Shown one piece after another: positions 55,627 through 64,000 of a DNA stretch of 64,000 bases. The stretch spans positions 128,710,540 through 128,774,539 of the forward strand of contig OX465297.1 of the NCBI GenBank assembly GCA_949987735.1, written 5' to 3'. This DNA comes from Leucophora obtusa. Lineage: Eukaryota > Arthropoda > Insecta > Diptera > Anthomyiidae. Position 1 is the stretch's first letter. The number at the start of each line of letters is the position of its first letter. The translations under genes and the position numbers were made by a program. The notes under the pieces are model-generated. The model worked only from the letters and a program-made list of their open reading frames with translations, made no database searches and had not been told where the DNA came from.

Positions 55627-57074
55627 CAATTATAAATATTTGTTTGTATTTTTCCTTTTTTGTTTGTTATTATTTAAATTTAAATAAAAAAAGAAAAATG
55701 TCAATTTTTTTACAAAATGCCATCTAGTGATAACGATTTTTTATAACTTATTTTTTTGGTGATGCCATACCCCTGGTATTTACAAATTATTTTTATCTGT
55801 TTAAAGGGAAGTTGTTTAACAGGTGCCGAGAAATGCAGCTTCTTGAATTTTGAATAACAAGAGCGATTGTAATTCCCTTTGACCAATCATGATCTAGAAT
55901 GTTCAATAGTTTCTTTCAGTCTTTTAGTAACTATATTTGCAGAAAATTGTATTAAAACCTGTTTAGCTCTTTGTATCCTACGAAGCACCAAACGAACATG
56001 TGGTACTAACATGGTTTTTATTACATTTAAGTGAAACGGGTGCGTCAATGGTGCTTCATGTAATCGTTTCTAGTAAAACCACTTGAGGAATAGAATTAGC
56101 TGCGAACCGACTAAAAAATATATTTTTTTTTGAGAAGCAATTTATACGTGGAATGATCGGTATTAAAGTTACATTTTTTTTCGTATATGCACAAATCTTA
56201 TGTCATTTTATTTGCAAGTATGCCCAAAGGCTTAAACAAGACATACTTTTCATATTTGGTATTCTACAAAAAAAAAAAAAAAAAATAAGAACTTTTTTAA
56301 ACATAAAGAAAATAAAAATACAAAAAATCCTACACTGGCGCCTATGGATGCTGGCAAATAACAAAAAAAAAAAAATATTTTTGCTACTGTTAATAAAAAA
56401 TATGAATGTCTATGTATGTTTGTGGCTTGATTTGAGAGAAAAAAATAATACCCGAAATAACACAAAAAAAATAAAGTATAGTCAGTCAAATGCGATCAGG
56501 AAACACTCTACACCAGATTACGGCTTGGGTAACATTCCCGGAAGCAGACCAAATTCGGCAAAGGAACTTGATATGAACGGTAGATTTAATAAGGCAGAAA
56601 ATACATCTTAATGAAATTGCGGAATAAGTTAATTTACGCAATTTATTTTCATTACATTATAAAAAAGTAATGGAAATGAAATCAAATTTCATTACCATTA
56701 CTTTATTGAGAATGTTATTATGGCATATTTTGGAAATTTAAACCTCAAAATTGAAGCTTATTTGTTTGTTAGGCTTTAAGCGAGGAATCTATAAATTCAA
56801 ATGAAATTACAAGAAAAAAGAGAAATATTTTACATTTTTCTAAAAGTAATGATAATGAAAGTTTTTGTCTAATTTTGTAATGAAAATTAAAATTAATTTC
56901 CTTACAATTGCATAAATGTAAATGAAAAAATATGTCATTATAATTAATGAAAACAAATGTAATGAAGTTTTTTTTTATTGCAATTACTTATATGTTATGC
57001 GTCTAGATTTATAAAATATCATAGTATTTACGATCTGTAGTTTGATTAAATGTTTACATTGATCGATCGATCGG
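55627..57074. other. Gene-free sequence
   Basis: A 152-codon open frame at 56153-56611 is Lys/Ile/Asn-rich with homopolymer-coded runs and no domain; I do not call it. 56620-56990 is rich in 'attacatt'/'aatgaaat' blocks that fold on each other. Confidence 0.4.
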
Positions 57075-57076
57075 TA

Positions 57077-58003
57077 GGGTAGAGGGGGGATCCTACGCCA
57101 GTGGGGCACATACACTAATCCCATTTTTCTCCGATGTTAAGGGAGATAAAAAATTGGAAAAAATATATTTTGTGCATTTTTCAATTACCTTTCCTTGACA
57201 TCCCCTTTGACGAATTTATATCACATGTGGTCGCTGACAGACGTGTTTTTGTGTTTTTGGGGTGCCAAAAAAATAATTGAAAGCAACTACATTTTGCAAT
57301 AACTTCCTCAAATTGTGTGATACAAAAATAATTTATCATTATGTTAGACCTATGATCCTAAGCTTTCAGAAAATAATAATTTGATTTTAATAAATGCTTG
57401 AAAAGTGTGAAAAAATATTAATTTTATATTAGTGCCTGTCTCTGGGGCACAATCACCAGATGTCCCCTGGAGCTACGAAGAGTTGGTGCATCTCTGCCTA
57501 AAATGCTCTATAAGACTTTTTTATATGTTTAAAATATGTTTAATAGTAAATTAGTAGAATCGTGTTCATTCTTAAATTTATATTAATTATTCAGTTTTTT
57601 GTAATTTTGAAGAATCATTATATTATAATTTTAAATTATTTTTTTTAATGTAGTGGAGAGTTATTGATTAAAAAGAATCATATATCTTAAAGAACTTATT
57701 CTAAATTATTTATTTCAGTCATTAAAACATTGACTTTGCCGTATTAACAATATTTTTTTGTTGAAATTGTATCTAGCTCTTTTGGCGAATATCCCCCAGC
57801 TTTGGGGCAGTTACGCCGATTTGGGTTACTTTGAAAATCATTAAAAAATAATAGAAAATATGCAAATAATTAGAATAAAAATCATAGAAATTAAAGCCAA
57901 GATATGTAGATATTCAATTTACAAGTAACTTTTGAAAAATAATTAGGGGTTAAGAAATGACAGTGCTTTGAAAAAAAAGTGGCGAAGGATCCCCCCTCTA
58001 CCC
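57077..58003. mobile_element. TA-flanked element with GGGTAGAGGGGGGATCC ends, 927 bp
   Basis: GGGTAGAGGGGGGATCC (57077) and GGATCCCCCCTCTACCC (to 58003) are a perfect inverted pair between TA dinucleotides (57075-57076; 58004-58005). Subterminal 'tggggca'/'ctgccccaaa'-like motifs occur inside. No transposase found; a non-autonomous element. Confidence 0.8.
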
Positions 58004-58009
58004 TATACT

Positions 58010-58110
58010 AAAAACTGGTATAGGTCCTATATTTTGGTAGTTCCAAACATCAGCACAAACTTCTATACCCTATTGAAATAGTGATGTAGGGTATATGTAT
58101 AAATGTATAA
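58010..58110 (-). repeat. Helentron-like left-end fragment
   Basis: Minus strand reads ATACCCTACATCACTATTTC then 'agaagtttgtgctgatgttt', the start of the 5337-6636 family, and stops after about 100 bases. Confidence 0.6.
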
Positions 58111-58119
58111 TAAAAGTGT

Positions 58120-58900
58120 TACAATTTCAAAAGCCCAAGGCAAAAAATGCACTAACATTAAACAACAAACAAAACCAGTTACCCTACCGAAAAATGCGTT
58201 TTGTTGCAAAAAAAAAAAAGAAAAAAAAACACCCCAAATAACATACAATTTTTTGGTGTTTTATGCCAATTCTTTTCAAATGTTCATGGCTTTAGGGAAA
58301 TTTTTCAAATACTTTACTTATTACATGTTTAAATACTTTAAGTGAAACAAATTCAAAAGACTTTTATATTTTGTTGATTATTAGATTACACTATACAACA
58401 AAATAAGGGCTTTGGTACAGCAGGTGTATGATTTCGAGGTCAGTGTAGTAAAATGCCAAAAAGTATAACTTTTAACTATTTTGGACAATAATACTTAGGC
58501 CTTCTTTAATCACTCGATTTGTATTTGGATTTTTTTTATTTTGCTAAAAAAAATCCATATATTGTTTTTAATTTTCAAAATTTATAATTTTTATCAAAAT
58601 CTAATAGTAATTCACCAATATAATGTGCAGAAAAATCATTACATTTTATAAAAATGTGAACAAAGGAATTGAAATAAGCTAAATCCAAAATGGATTTAAA
58701 AAATAAATAAATCGGTTTTGGATTTAGCTTAATTTTATTCCAGAAATTACATTTTCGCAAAATTTAAATTTTTTGTTTCACATTGTTTTAGGAAAAAATT
58801 TTTTTTGTTGTGGTTTTTTCTTTGATATTTTAAATGTTTAATAACGCTCCTAGACGACAACAAGAAATTCTCATTGAGTTTGTAATTTAACTTAACAAAT
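58120..58900. other. Gene-free sequence
   Basis: Nothing recognised; an inverted 'aaatccaaaa' / 'ttttggattt' pair near 58680-58730 is short. Confidence 0.4.
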
Positions 58901-58904
58901 ATTG

Positions 58905-59150
58905 CTTCGTCCCATAGACAAAAAAATAAAATTGTCTCAAATTGTGATTAAAGAAGGATTTTTTAAAGATAAGATAGTAACTCAAACAAATGTTAAAAAA
59001 AATATTTGATGAGATTGCTTTTGCCGCCAAGAGAGGGCGCTAAACTCAGAGAATTTTATGCAATAATGACTTAACAGAAAAATAGGGTTTAATTGTTTCA
59101 CGAAAATAATTCTCAAAAATACATTTTTGAAAAAGCTTGTCCGAAGATTT
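58905..59150 (+). repeat. Dispersed repeat, mate of 32405-32668
   Basis: Inverted-orientation match including 'caaattgtgattaaagaagg', 'agagggcgctaaactcagag' and 'tgtttcacgaaaataattct'. It shows the edge sequence 'gcttcgtcccatagac' without the hairpin found beside its mate. Confidence 0.65.
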
Positions 59151-59192
59151 GTTTTTTTAATTACTTCAATATATTTGGATTTTAGTATATAC

Positions 59193-59350
59193 CCTACGGG
59201 GAAAGGGACCGGTCCCAGATGACACGCAGGATAGGTCCCAAGGGGGCGGAGACCGGTCGTTGATCGGTCTTTTTGTTTGAAAGAGACATATCACTTTAAC
59301 ATGGCGTTGTCATTGGAAATGACCAATTGCCACAGTTAAGACACCTTGTG
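59193..59350. repeat. Diverged element starting CCCTACGGGG
   Basis: Shares the CCCTACGGG terminus and 'aacatggcgttgtcat' with the 51868-52165 family but differs in between ('gaccggtcccagatgac'). The right end was not found; the tRNA-like segment at 59427-59500 may belong to it. Confidence 0.5.
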
Positions 59351-59426
59351 ACAGTAAGGTGGTGTGTCTAAAAATAGCATTTCAAATAAACTAATAAAAA
59401 ATTAAGAATTAAAAATAATCTAATTG

Positions 59427-59500
59427 GCGTCGAAGTAGTGCTCGATAACACAACCCCCTGCTTGTAAGGCAAACGCTCTACCGTGTAAGCTAATGTCGCT
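59427..59500 (-). ncRNA. tRNA-like segment (Val-TAC-like anticodon arm)
   Basis: Minus strand 'attagcttacacggtagagc' is an A box. TTTGC-CTTACAA-GCAGG forms a paired anticodon arm with TAC at the anticodon position. The B box is degraded ('ggttgtgttatcgag'). Not a functional tRNA. Confidence 0.45.
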
Positions 59501-59769
59501 TATGCGTGATGGCTGGCTGATGATAAAGTTATATATTTTTCGTTTCTGTTCAAATAAAAAAGAATAAGAAAAAACAAACACAACAAGCAAATAAAAAAAT
59601 GGAAAAGAAAAAAATAGAAAAGAAAACAACACAAATATAGTGGAAGTGCCTTCAGTATGTCCCCGATTGGCCAGTCACGGGATAAGTCCTTTAATGGCAG
59701 TTGACTCGTTTTTTGCTTTGGCCATAATTAAATTAAAAAATCAATTAAAAATTGGAAAATTACCTCAAA

Positions 59770-60085
59770 AACTCTGATAATATATATATGGCAGGACTAA
59801 GAGTCCTTGCTTCGATTTTGATAAAAATTGACACAAACGTTTCCAGTTTTATGTGCATCTCAATGGATACTCTATGTAATTTTACGTCCATTTATGCAGC
59901 CAATATAATATTTTTAAATTTCTTGTCCTATGGAAGGTGGACGTGTCCTTGGTGCGATATTTGCAAAAATTAAAATTTTTCTTAATTAAGGGGTTCTATG
60001 TCAGTATACCAAATTTCAAAACTCTGTCTCCACTACTTCTATTTTTGTCCAATCGTTATATGGGATCAAAGCACTGTGCGATGGC
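59770..60085 (+). repeat. Dispersed repeat, mate of 30895-31310
   Basis: 'ggcaggactaagagtccttg', 'caaacgtttccagttttatg', 'ggggttctatgtcagtatac' and 'tatatgggatcaaagcactg' match the inverted copy. No termini recognised. Confidence 0.6.
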
Positions 60086-60736
60086 TTCAAATTGCAAGTT
60101 TAAAAATAAGGTTCACCCTAGTGTGGATGTTATGTATAATACGACTTCTCCAACTTTTGGAATCGCAATATCTCATAAATGGTGATCCTCGGGAGAAGTG
60201 TTTTAACATTTTTTGTAGACAATTGCGTGAACTACAAATACAAATAGAAGAGATACTTCCACTACTTGCCGATAGTGGGAGCCAAAATATTATATTATCT
60301 GAGCAGTTATTTAGTAACGGCTTAGCTTATATTTGAAAACACAAAAATTGTTGAAAACTGTACAAACTGAAAAGTAAACACGCTCTTAATATTAGTTGAA
60401 CATATTAACTTTTTAAAACTTCTTTGTTTTTGTTTCTATTTTGAATGTGAGTTTAATGAACAAAGTGCCACCTAGTGATAACGATGTCGTTATAACTGTT
60501 TTGGTGATACTTTAGCCCTGGAATTCAAAAATATCAATTAGTTTAATAATGAAACTTTGTAATTCTCTCCCAAAATTTAATTTTAAATCCTTTTAAATTT
60601 TCCTATATTTTAATGAAATTATGTTTTTTTTAACAGTAAATATAAAAACTATTTTATATTGCAAAAATCGACATTTCTGATATATGAAATTGAGTGAAAT
60701 CACTATTCACTACTAATGTTATCGCTTTGTTTGTTA

Positions 60737-61064
60737 ACACGTCGGCTGAAAAATTCGTAGGATGACACATAGATGGCGCCACTAATGAAAAATCGATATG
60801 ATTTTTTGTAACTACTAACTTTCAGATGATACCTTTCAACATTTAATGACAATTCGTTCATTAGTGAGGAAGATGCAGCAAAACAATTTCGTGTGTTGAT
60901 ATCTTGTTGTTTTTTTATGGGAAAAAACACCGCTCAAGCCAAAGATTGGCTTGATAGGTGTTATTCGGACTCTGCTCCATCGAAACAAATGGTAGAAAAG
61001 TGGTTTGCTGACTTTAAACGTGGTCTTACAAACACCAATGATGCCGAAAGCTCTGGTCGCCCAA
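60737..61064 (+). mobile_element. Irritans-type mariner, 5' terminal repeat and N-terminal coding part
   Basis: TA then ACACGTCGGCTGAAAAATTC begins the element, followed by 'gacacatagatggcgcc', the leader typical of irritans-subfamily mariners. Coding from about 60872 reads FRVLISCCFFMGKNTAQAKD, WLDRCYSDSAPSKQMVEKWF and DFKRGLTNTNDAESSGRP, about the first 60 residues (HTH) of the transposase. Homology stops at 61064. The rest of the protein resumes at 63152, beyond the annexin exon, in the same orientation. Confidence 0.8.
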
Positions 61065-61587
61065 TATTTTATAAATATACTTTATTTTATAATAATGGAC
61101 AGTAAAATTCTGTAAATATTAATGACAAATAACAAATAAGTTTTAAATAATTTTATAACTTTTGTAGTAAAAATATGAATTAACTGGGATTTAACGAATA
61201 TATTTTGTTTTTTTTTTTTTAATGACAATAAATTCATTTTAAATAGGATATTTGAGATTTTCAATAATATACTTTAATGAATATATTATAAACAATTAAT
61301 TATAAAGTATGAATATATTTGTGTAACAATGAATTGTAAATAATTAAAAAAAATTTAAAATTAAAATTTGAATTCCATGAAAAAATAATTGAAAATTTAT
61401 TAAAATAATATTCGATTTTAAGCAAAAAAAAATAAGTTACAATAAAAATATATGTTTATGATCATAAGCTGATACCGCGTCAGACAATTTCTGTATGATG
61501 AAAAATTCATTAACATGTTTATGTTAAGTTGTCAAAAAATTTTCAGTTACGAGTTATCAACTTATGGCTATCAATATATTATATTTG

Positions 61588-61593
61588 TTTATT
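61588..61593 (-). terminator. Candidate polyadenylation signal AATAAA for annexin
   Basis: TTTATT on the plus strand gives AATAAA about 53 nt past the annexin stop codon. The surrounding sequence is AT-rich, so chance matches are common. Confidence 0.4.
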
Positions 61594-61645
61594 TAGTTAT
61601 AAAAAGTATTAAAAATGTATTGTATAATTTTTTTCAAAACTATTT

Positions 61646-62605
61646 TTAAGAATTAGAACGTTGTTCTCCTATCAAAGCATATAAGGCATGTTTGTAGTGA
61701 CCGGAAGTGTCACCCTTAATCCAACTTTTTAAACTTTTGCCATAAATGTGTTCACAGGCGGCCTTAATATCAACCATATCAATTTCAGATCTTGTTACTA
61801 TGACTCGTATTAATTGTTTATCATTAGTTCCAATACCGGCCATACTCTTGTGTAAACGTGATGCAAAATATTCAGCTTTATTGGTGCAGCAACGATAGAT
61901 GGCAATAAGACCTTCCATTATGTCACCAGAAAATTCTTTTTTAATAGCATTCGCCAAGGAATGCCCAGTCATATGTTCATATTCTTGGAAAATCAATTTC
62001 AATTGTTGATAATTACGTTGACACAAAATCATATTAAACATACTCTCGTCAGTTCCCACACGTAATTCTCCAGCTTTAAGCAATTCACGAGCATCACTTT
62101 GAGCTGCTTCGCGATTAGTTTGACCACTCTCATCTCGAGCAGCGGTGCATAGAGAAACCAATAAACGCTTGAAATTACCAGAAGTTTCTGATTTCAATTC
62201 AGACTCTAAATGAGCACCATATAATCTTAAATATTGATTTTTAATAGTATGGATTTCATGATTTGATAAAGTACATAAAATTTCGATTAAAACATCTTCA
62301 TCAGTACCAATACCAGCCATTGCATCATTCATTTCACAACAATAGAAATCAACAATGGGACGTAAAAGACCCACCAGTAATTTCTCAAAATTACCACTTG
62401 TTTCAGATTTAATATCTTCAATAAGATCTTTGCCGAAATGTGTTTTATATTGACGTTGAATTTCTTGTCTTTGCTCGTTGGAGCGTCTGCATATAATATT
62501 GATTAAGGCATCTTCATCGGTACCAAAACCCTTCATGGCCTTACGCAAATCGTGGGCATCCTTAACAGGATCTAAATTTTGTGCTGGTAATACAGTTGGC
62601 GTGCC
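61646..62605 (-). CDS. AnxB11: Annexin, AnxB11-type, four-repeat core (main exon)
   Basis: Annexins bind acidic membrane phospholipids in a Ca2+-dependent way in the cytoplasm. All four ~70-residue repeats are complete, with type-II calcium loops GFGTDE (about residue 34 of the open frame), GIGTDE (106), RVGTDE (190) and GIGTND (266), and SETSG/FSG/DTSG acidic caps. Sequence such as HFGKDLIEDIKSETSGNFEK, RNYQQLKLIFQEYEHMTGHS and KSWIKGDTSGHYKHALYALI resembles Drosophila AnxB11 more than AnxB9 or B10. No stops or indels. The frame is open to 62629 but has no ATG and a TGA just upstream (62630-62632). I place the exon start at 62605, after an AAAG acceptor that leaves GTPTVLPAQ in phase 0. A candidate short first exon (ATG at 62858, context acaaaATG, MYPFNCT..., donor after 62799) would splice in phase; this is weak. 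Long isoforms would use exons beyond the window. It lies between two halves of a mariner. Confidence 0.9.
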   Translation of the reverse strand, partial: GTPTVLPAQNLDPVKDAHDLRKAMKGFGTDEDALINIICRRSNEQRQEIQRQYKTHFGKDLIEDIKSETSGNFEKLLVGLLRPIVDFYCCEMNDAMAGIGTDEDVLIEILCTLSNHEIHTIKNQYLRLYGAHLESELKSETSGNFKRLLVSLCTAARDESGQTNREAAQSDARELLKAGELRVGTDESMFNMILCQRNYQQLKLIFQEYEHMTGHSLANAIKKEFSGDIMEGLIAIYRCCTNKAEYFASRLHKSMAGIGTNDKQLIRVIVTRSEIDMVDIKAACEHIYGKSLKSWIKGDTSGHYKHALYALIGEQRSNS

Positions 62606-63151
62606 CTTTATATTGTTACGCCACACCAATCAGAATGCTAAAAAAAGCAGTAAATTTTAAATTCGCTCTTTCAAAATAAAAAGGAATTGTGATGAGGTAG
62701 AGCAAAATTCAGCGGAAATGGTAGTAGCTTAATTTCCATTTGTTTTCGTTGAGGTCCTAAAATGATTGTTGCACTCTATTGTTGGCACCAAAATTAACCC
62801 TCCGCAGGGTTTTATATGAGAACTTGAAAGCAAATGTTGTACAATTAAATGGATACATTTTGTTGTTTTTTTTGTATAAACGGAAGTTTTAAATACTCTT
62901 CAAAAATTGGCACTTGTTGAAAGATTTTTTTTTGTATAAAATATTTATGTTTTATTTTCCACAAAATATTAATTTTTATTCTTTTTAACTTGCAGTCTCA
63001 CTCACATCCACTTTTAAAATCTCTTGGTAATTATTTGACAATAGACAATTATTCTTTTCGATTTTCTTTTATCTTTTTTTACTTGTTTGCCGGCAAATGT
63101 ATAAAAACTGTTTTTTTTAGAGTAAAATAAAGCCAGACCTTCCTCCTAAAG

Positions 63152-63698
63152 AGTGACAGATAACTGGTGGTACCGGAAAACATCAAAAAAGTTCACAAAA
63201 TCGTTTTGGCAAACCTCAAAAATATCAAAGGAACAAGTCGGCTTTATTTTGCGTCCATGAGAAAGTTGTTTTCGAAACAACATTTTGTCGATGATTTTGA
63301 GAGCTGTTCGGAGCAGTTTCGGCGAGACAAAAAGGACTTTTTGCATCGGTATGTAACAATGGACGAAATTTGGCAGTAAGCTGAGTGGACAGCAACTGGC
63401 GAACTTCGCCCGAGGAAGTCAAAGATGCAACAGTCAGCTGGTAGAGTTATGGCATTAGTATTTTGGGATGCGGCTGGAATTTTGTACATTAGTTATCTTA
63501 AGAACATGGCCATATTGCACGAATTTCATTTTCAATTACTTCCGCACCCAGATTTGGCTCCCAACGATTTTTATTTGTTTTCAAAACAGGTTAAAAAGGT
63601 ATCCAAAGGAGACTATATTGATGACTAAAGTCGAATTTTGCCAAAAAAATTGTTGTTTTATTGGTTACCCTATCTTACGGACTTTTCAGCCGATATTA
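63152..63698 (+). pseudogene. Irritans-type mariner, remaining transposase and 3' terminal repeat
   Basis: Begins VVPENIKKVHKIVLANLKN, exactly where the fragment at 60737-61064 leaves off. Then SMRKLFSK, FRRDKKDFLHRYVTMDEIW (first catalytic Asp), a stop at 63377, AEWTATGELRPRKSK, QQSAGRVMALVFWDAAGILY, a deletion that removes the second catalytic Asp, and LHEF..LLPHPDLAPNDFYLF (third Asp position). The right end GGACTTTTCAGCCGA is inverted to the left TCGGCTGAAAA repeat. Inactive. Confidence 0.8.
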
Positions 63699-64000
63699 TA
63701 TTAACCTAATAAATACATTGATCTGATATAGGAATCATCCTCGCCAGGAAATAGTGTTGCACAGTTTTATTTCGATTTGGATTTTTTTTTTGCTTTTCTT
63801 CTGAATCAAAGATTTATTTATTTTTTATAATATCTTTAGTTTATAAACAAACATCAGTAGCCAGGCACTTTGCCAAATCCATGTTGTTTTTTGTTTTTTT
63901 TTTTTTTTTGAATTGGAATTAATGCATATTTATGTTGTTTCTTAATACAACTAGCATTTCCAAGACAACCTTCAGTTCGTAAAATTTTACTTTATTGGCA

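Noticed and set aside
56153..56611. 152-codon open frame
   Set aside because: Composition follows poly-A/T runs, there is no domain or codon bias, and part of it has a competing frame on the other strand.
62627..62629. Start of annexin at the first codon of the open frame
   Set aside because: The codon is TTG, an in-frame TGA stands directly upstream, and splice-like sequence surrounds it; an upstream exon is more likely.

Overview
The window is AT-rich eukaryotic DNA, most likely from a higher fly (brachyceran Diptera). The evidence is an annexin closest to the Drosophila AnxB11 type, a Jockey-type LINE tail, several Tc1/mariner families including an irritans-type mariner, and mini-me/Helentron-like repeats with a (GTCY)n microsatellite. 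I cannot name the species. Only one cellular gene is visible: the annexin core exon on the minus strand at about 61.6-62.6 kb. Almost everything else is mobile-element debris, much of it nested.

Layout. 0-10 kb: a piece of a TTAA-flanked element, a 2.1 kb palindromic element with TA duplications (2101-4190), a small inverted-repeat element interrupted by a Helentron-like element with six exact 153-bp repeats, a 60-odd-bp minisatellite, and the first of four foldback elements with TTA/TAA duplications. 10-20 kb: an internally deleted mariner, then a nest. A 3.5 kb transposon with ~458-bp terminal inverted repeats and a broken DDD/E-type transposase is followed by a nearly intact two-ORF LINE (14.94 to about 19.3 kb, minus strand). 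Both may sit inside an older 'tccccaa'-rich repeat. 20-35 kb: deleted mariners, degenerate inverted arrays, tRNA-derived sequences, a SINE, hairpin elements and a TA-flanked element carrying a tRNA-like core. 35-50 kb: Jockey fragment, dead mariner, more small palindromic elements, a complete TTAA element and a second SINE. 50-60 kb: a 1.07 kb foldback made of 21-bp repeats in two opposed arms, further foldbacks, a deleted mariner and a 927-bp TA-flanked element. 60.7-63.7 kb: the annexin exon lying between the two complementary halves of an irritans-type mariner.

How the parts relate. The LINE is the most complete mobile system. ORF1 (coiled coil plus RNA-binding-like domain) ends exactly after a canonical -1 slippery heptamer, and ORF2 (endonuclease, reverse transcriptase, C-terminal zinc motif) is open in the -1 frame with no AUG until after the endonuclease catalytic Glu. 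This points to translation by programmed frameshifting. The DNA transposons are nearly all non-autonomous: three different mariner-type families have lost the middle of the transposase but kept both ends. Several inverted-repeat elements and a SINE family carry tRNA-like A/B-box modules, suggesting repeated capture or sharing of RNA polymerase III promoter sequence. All family names come from motif recognition by eye; no database search was run.
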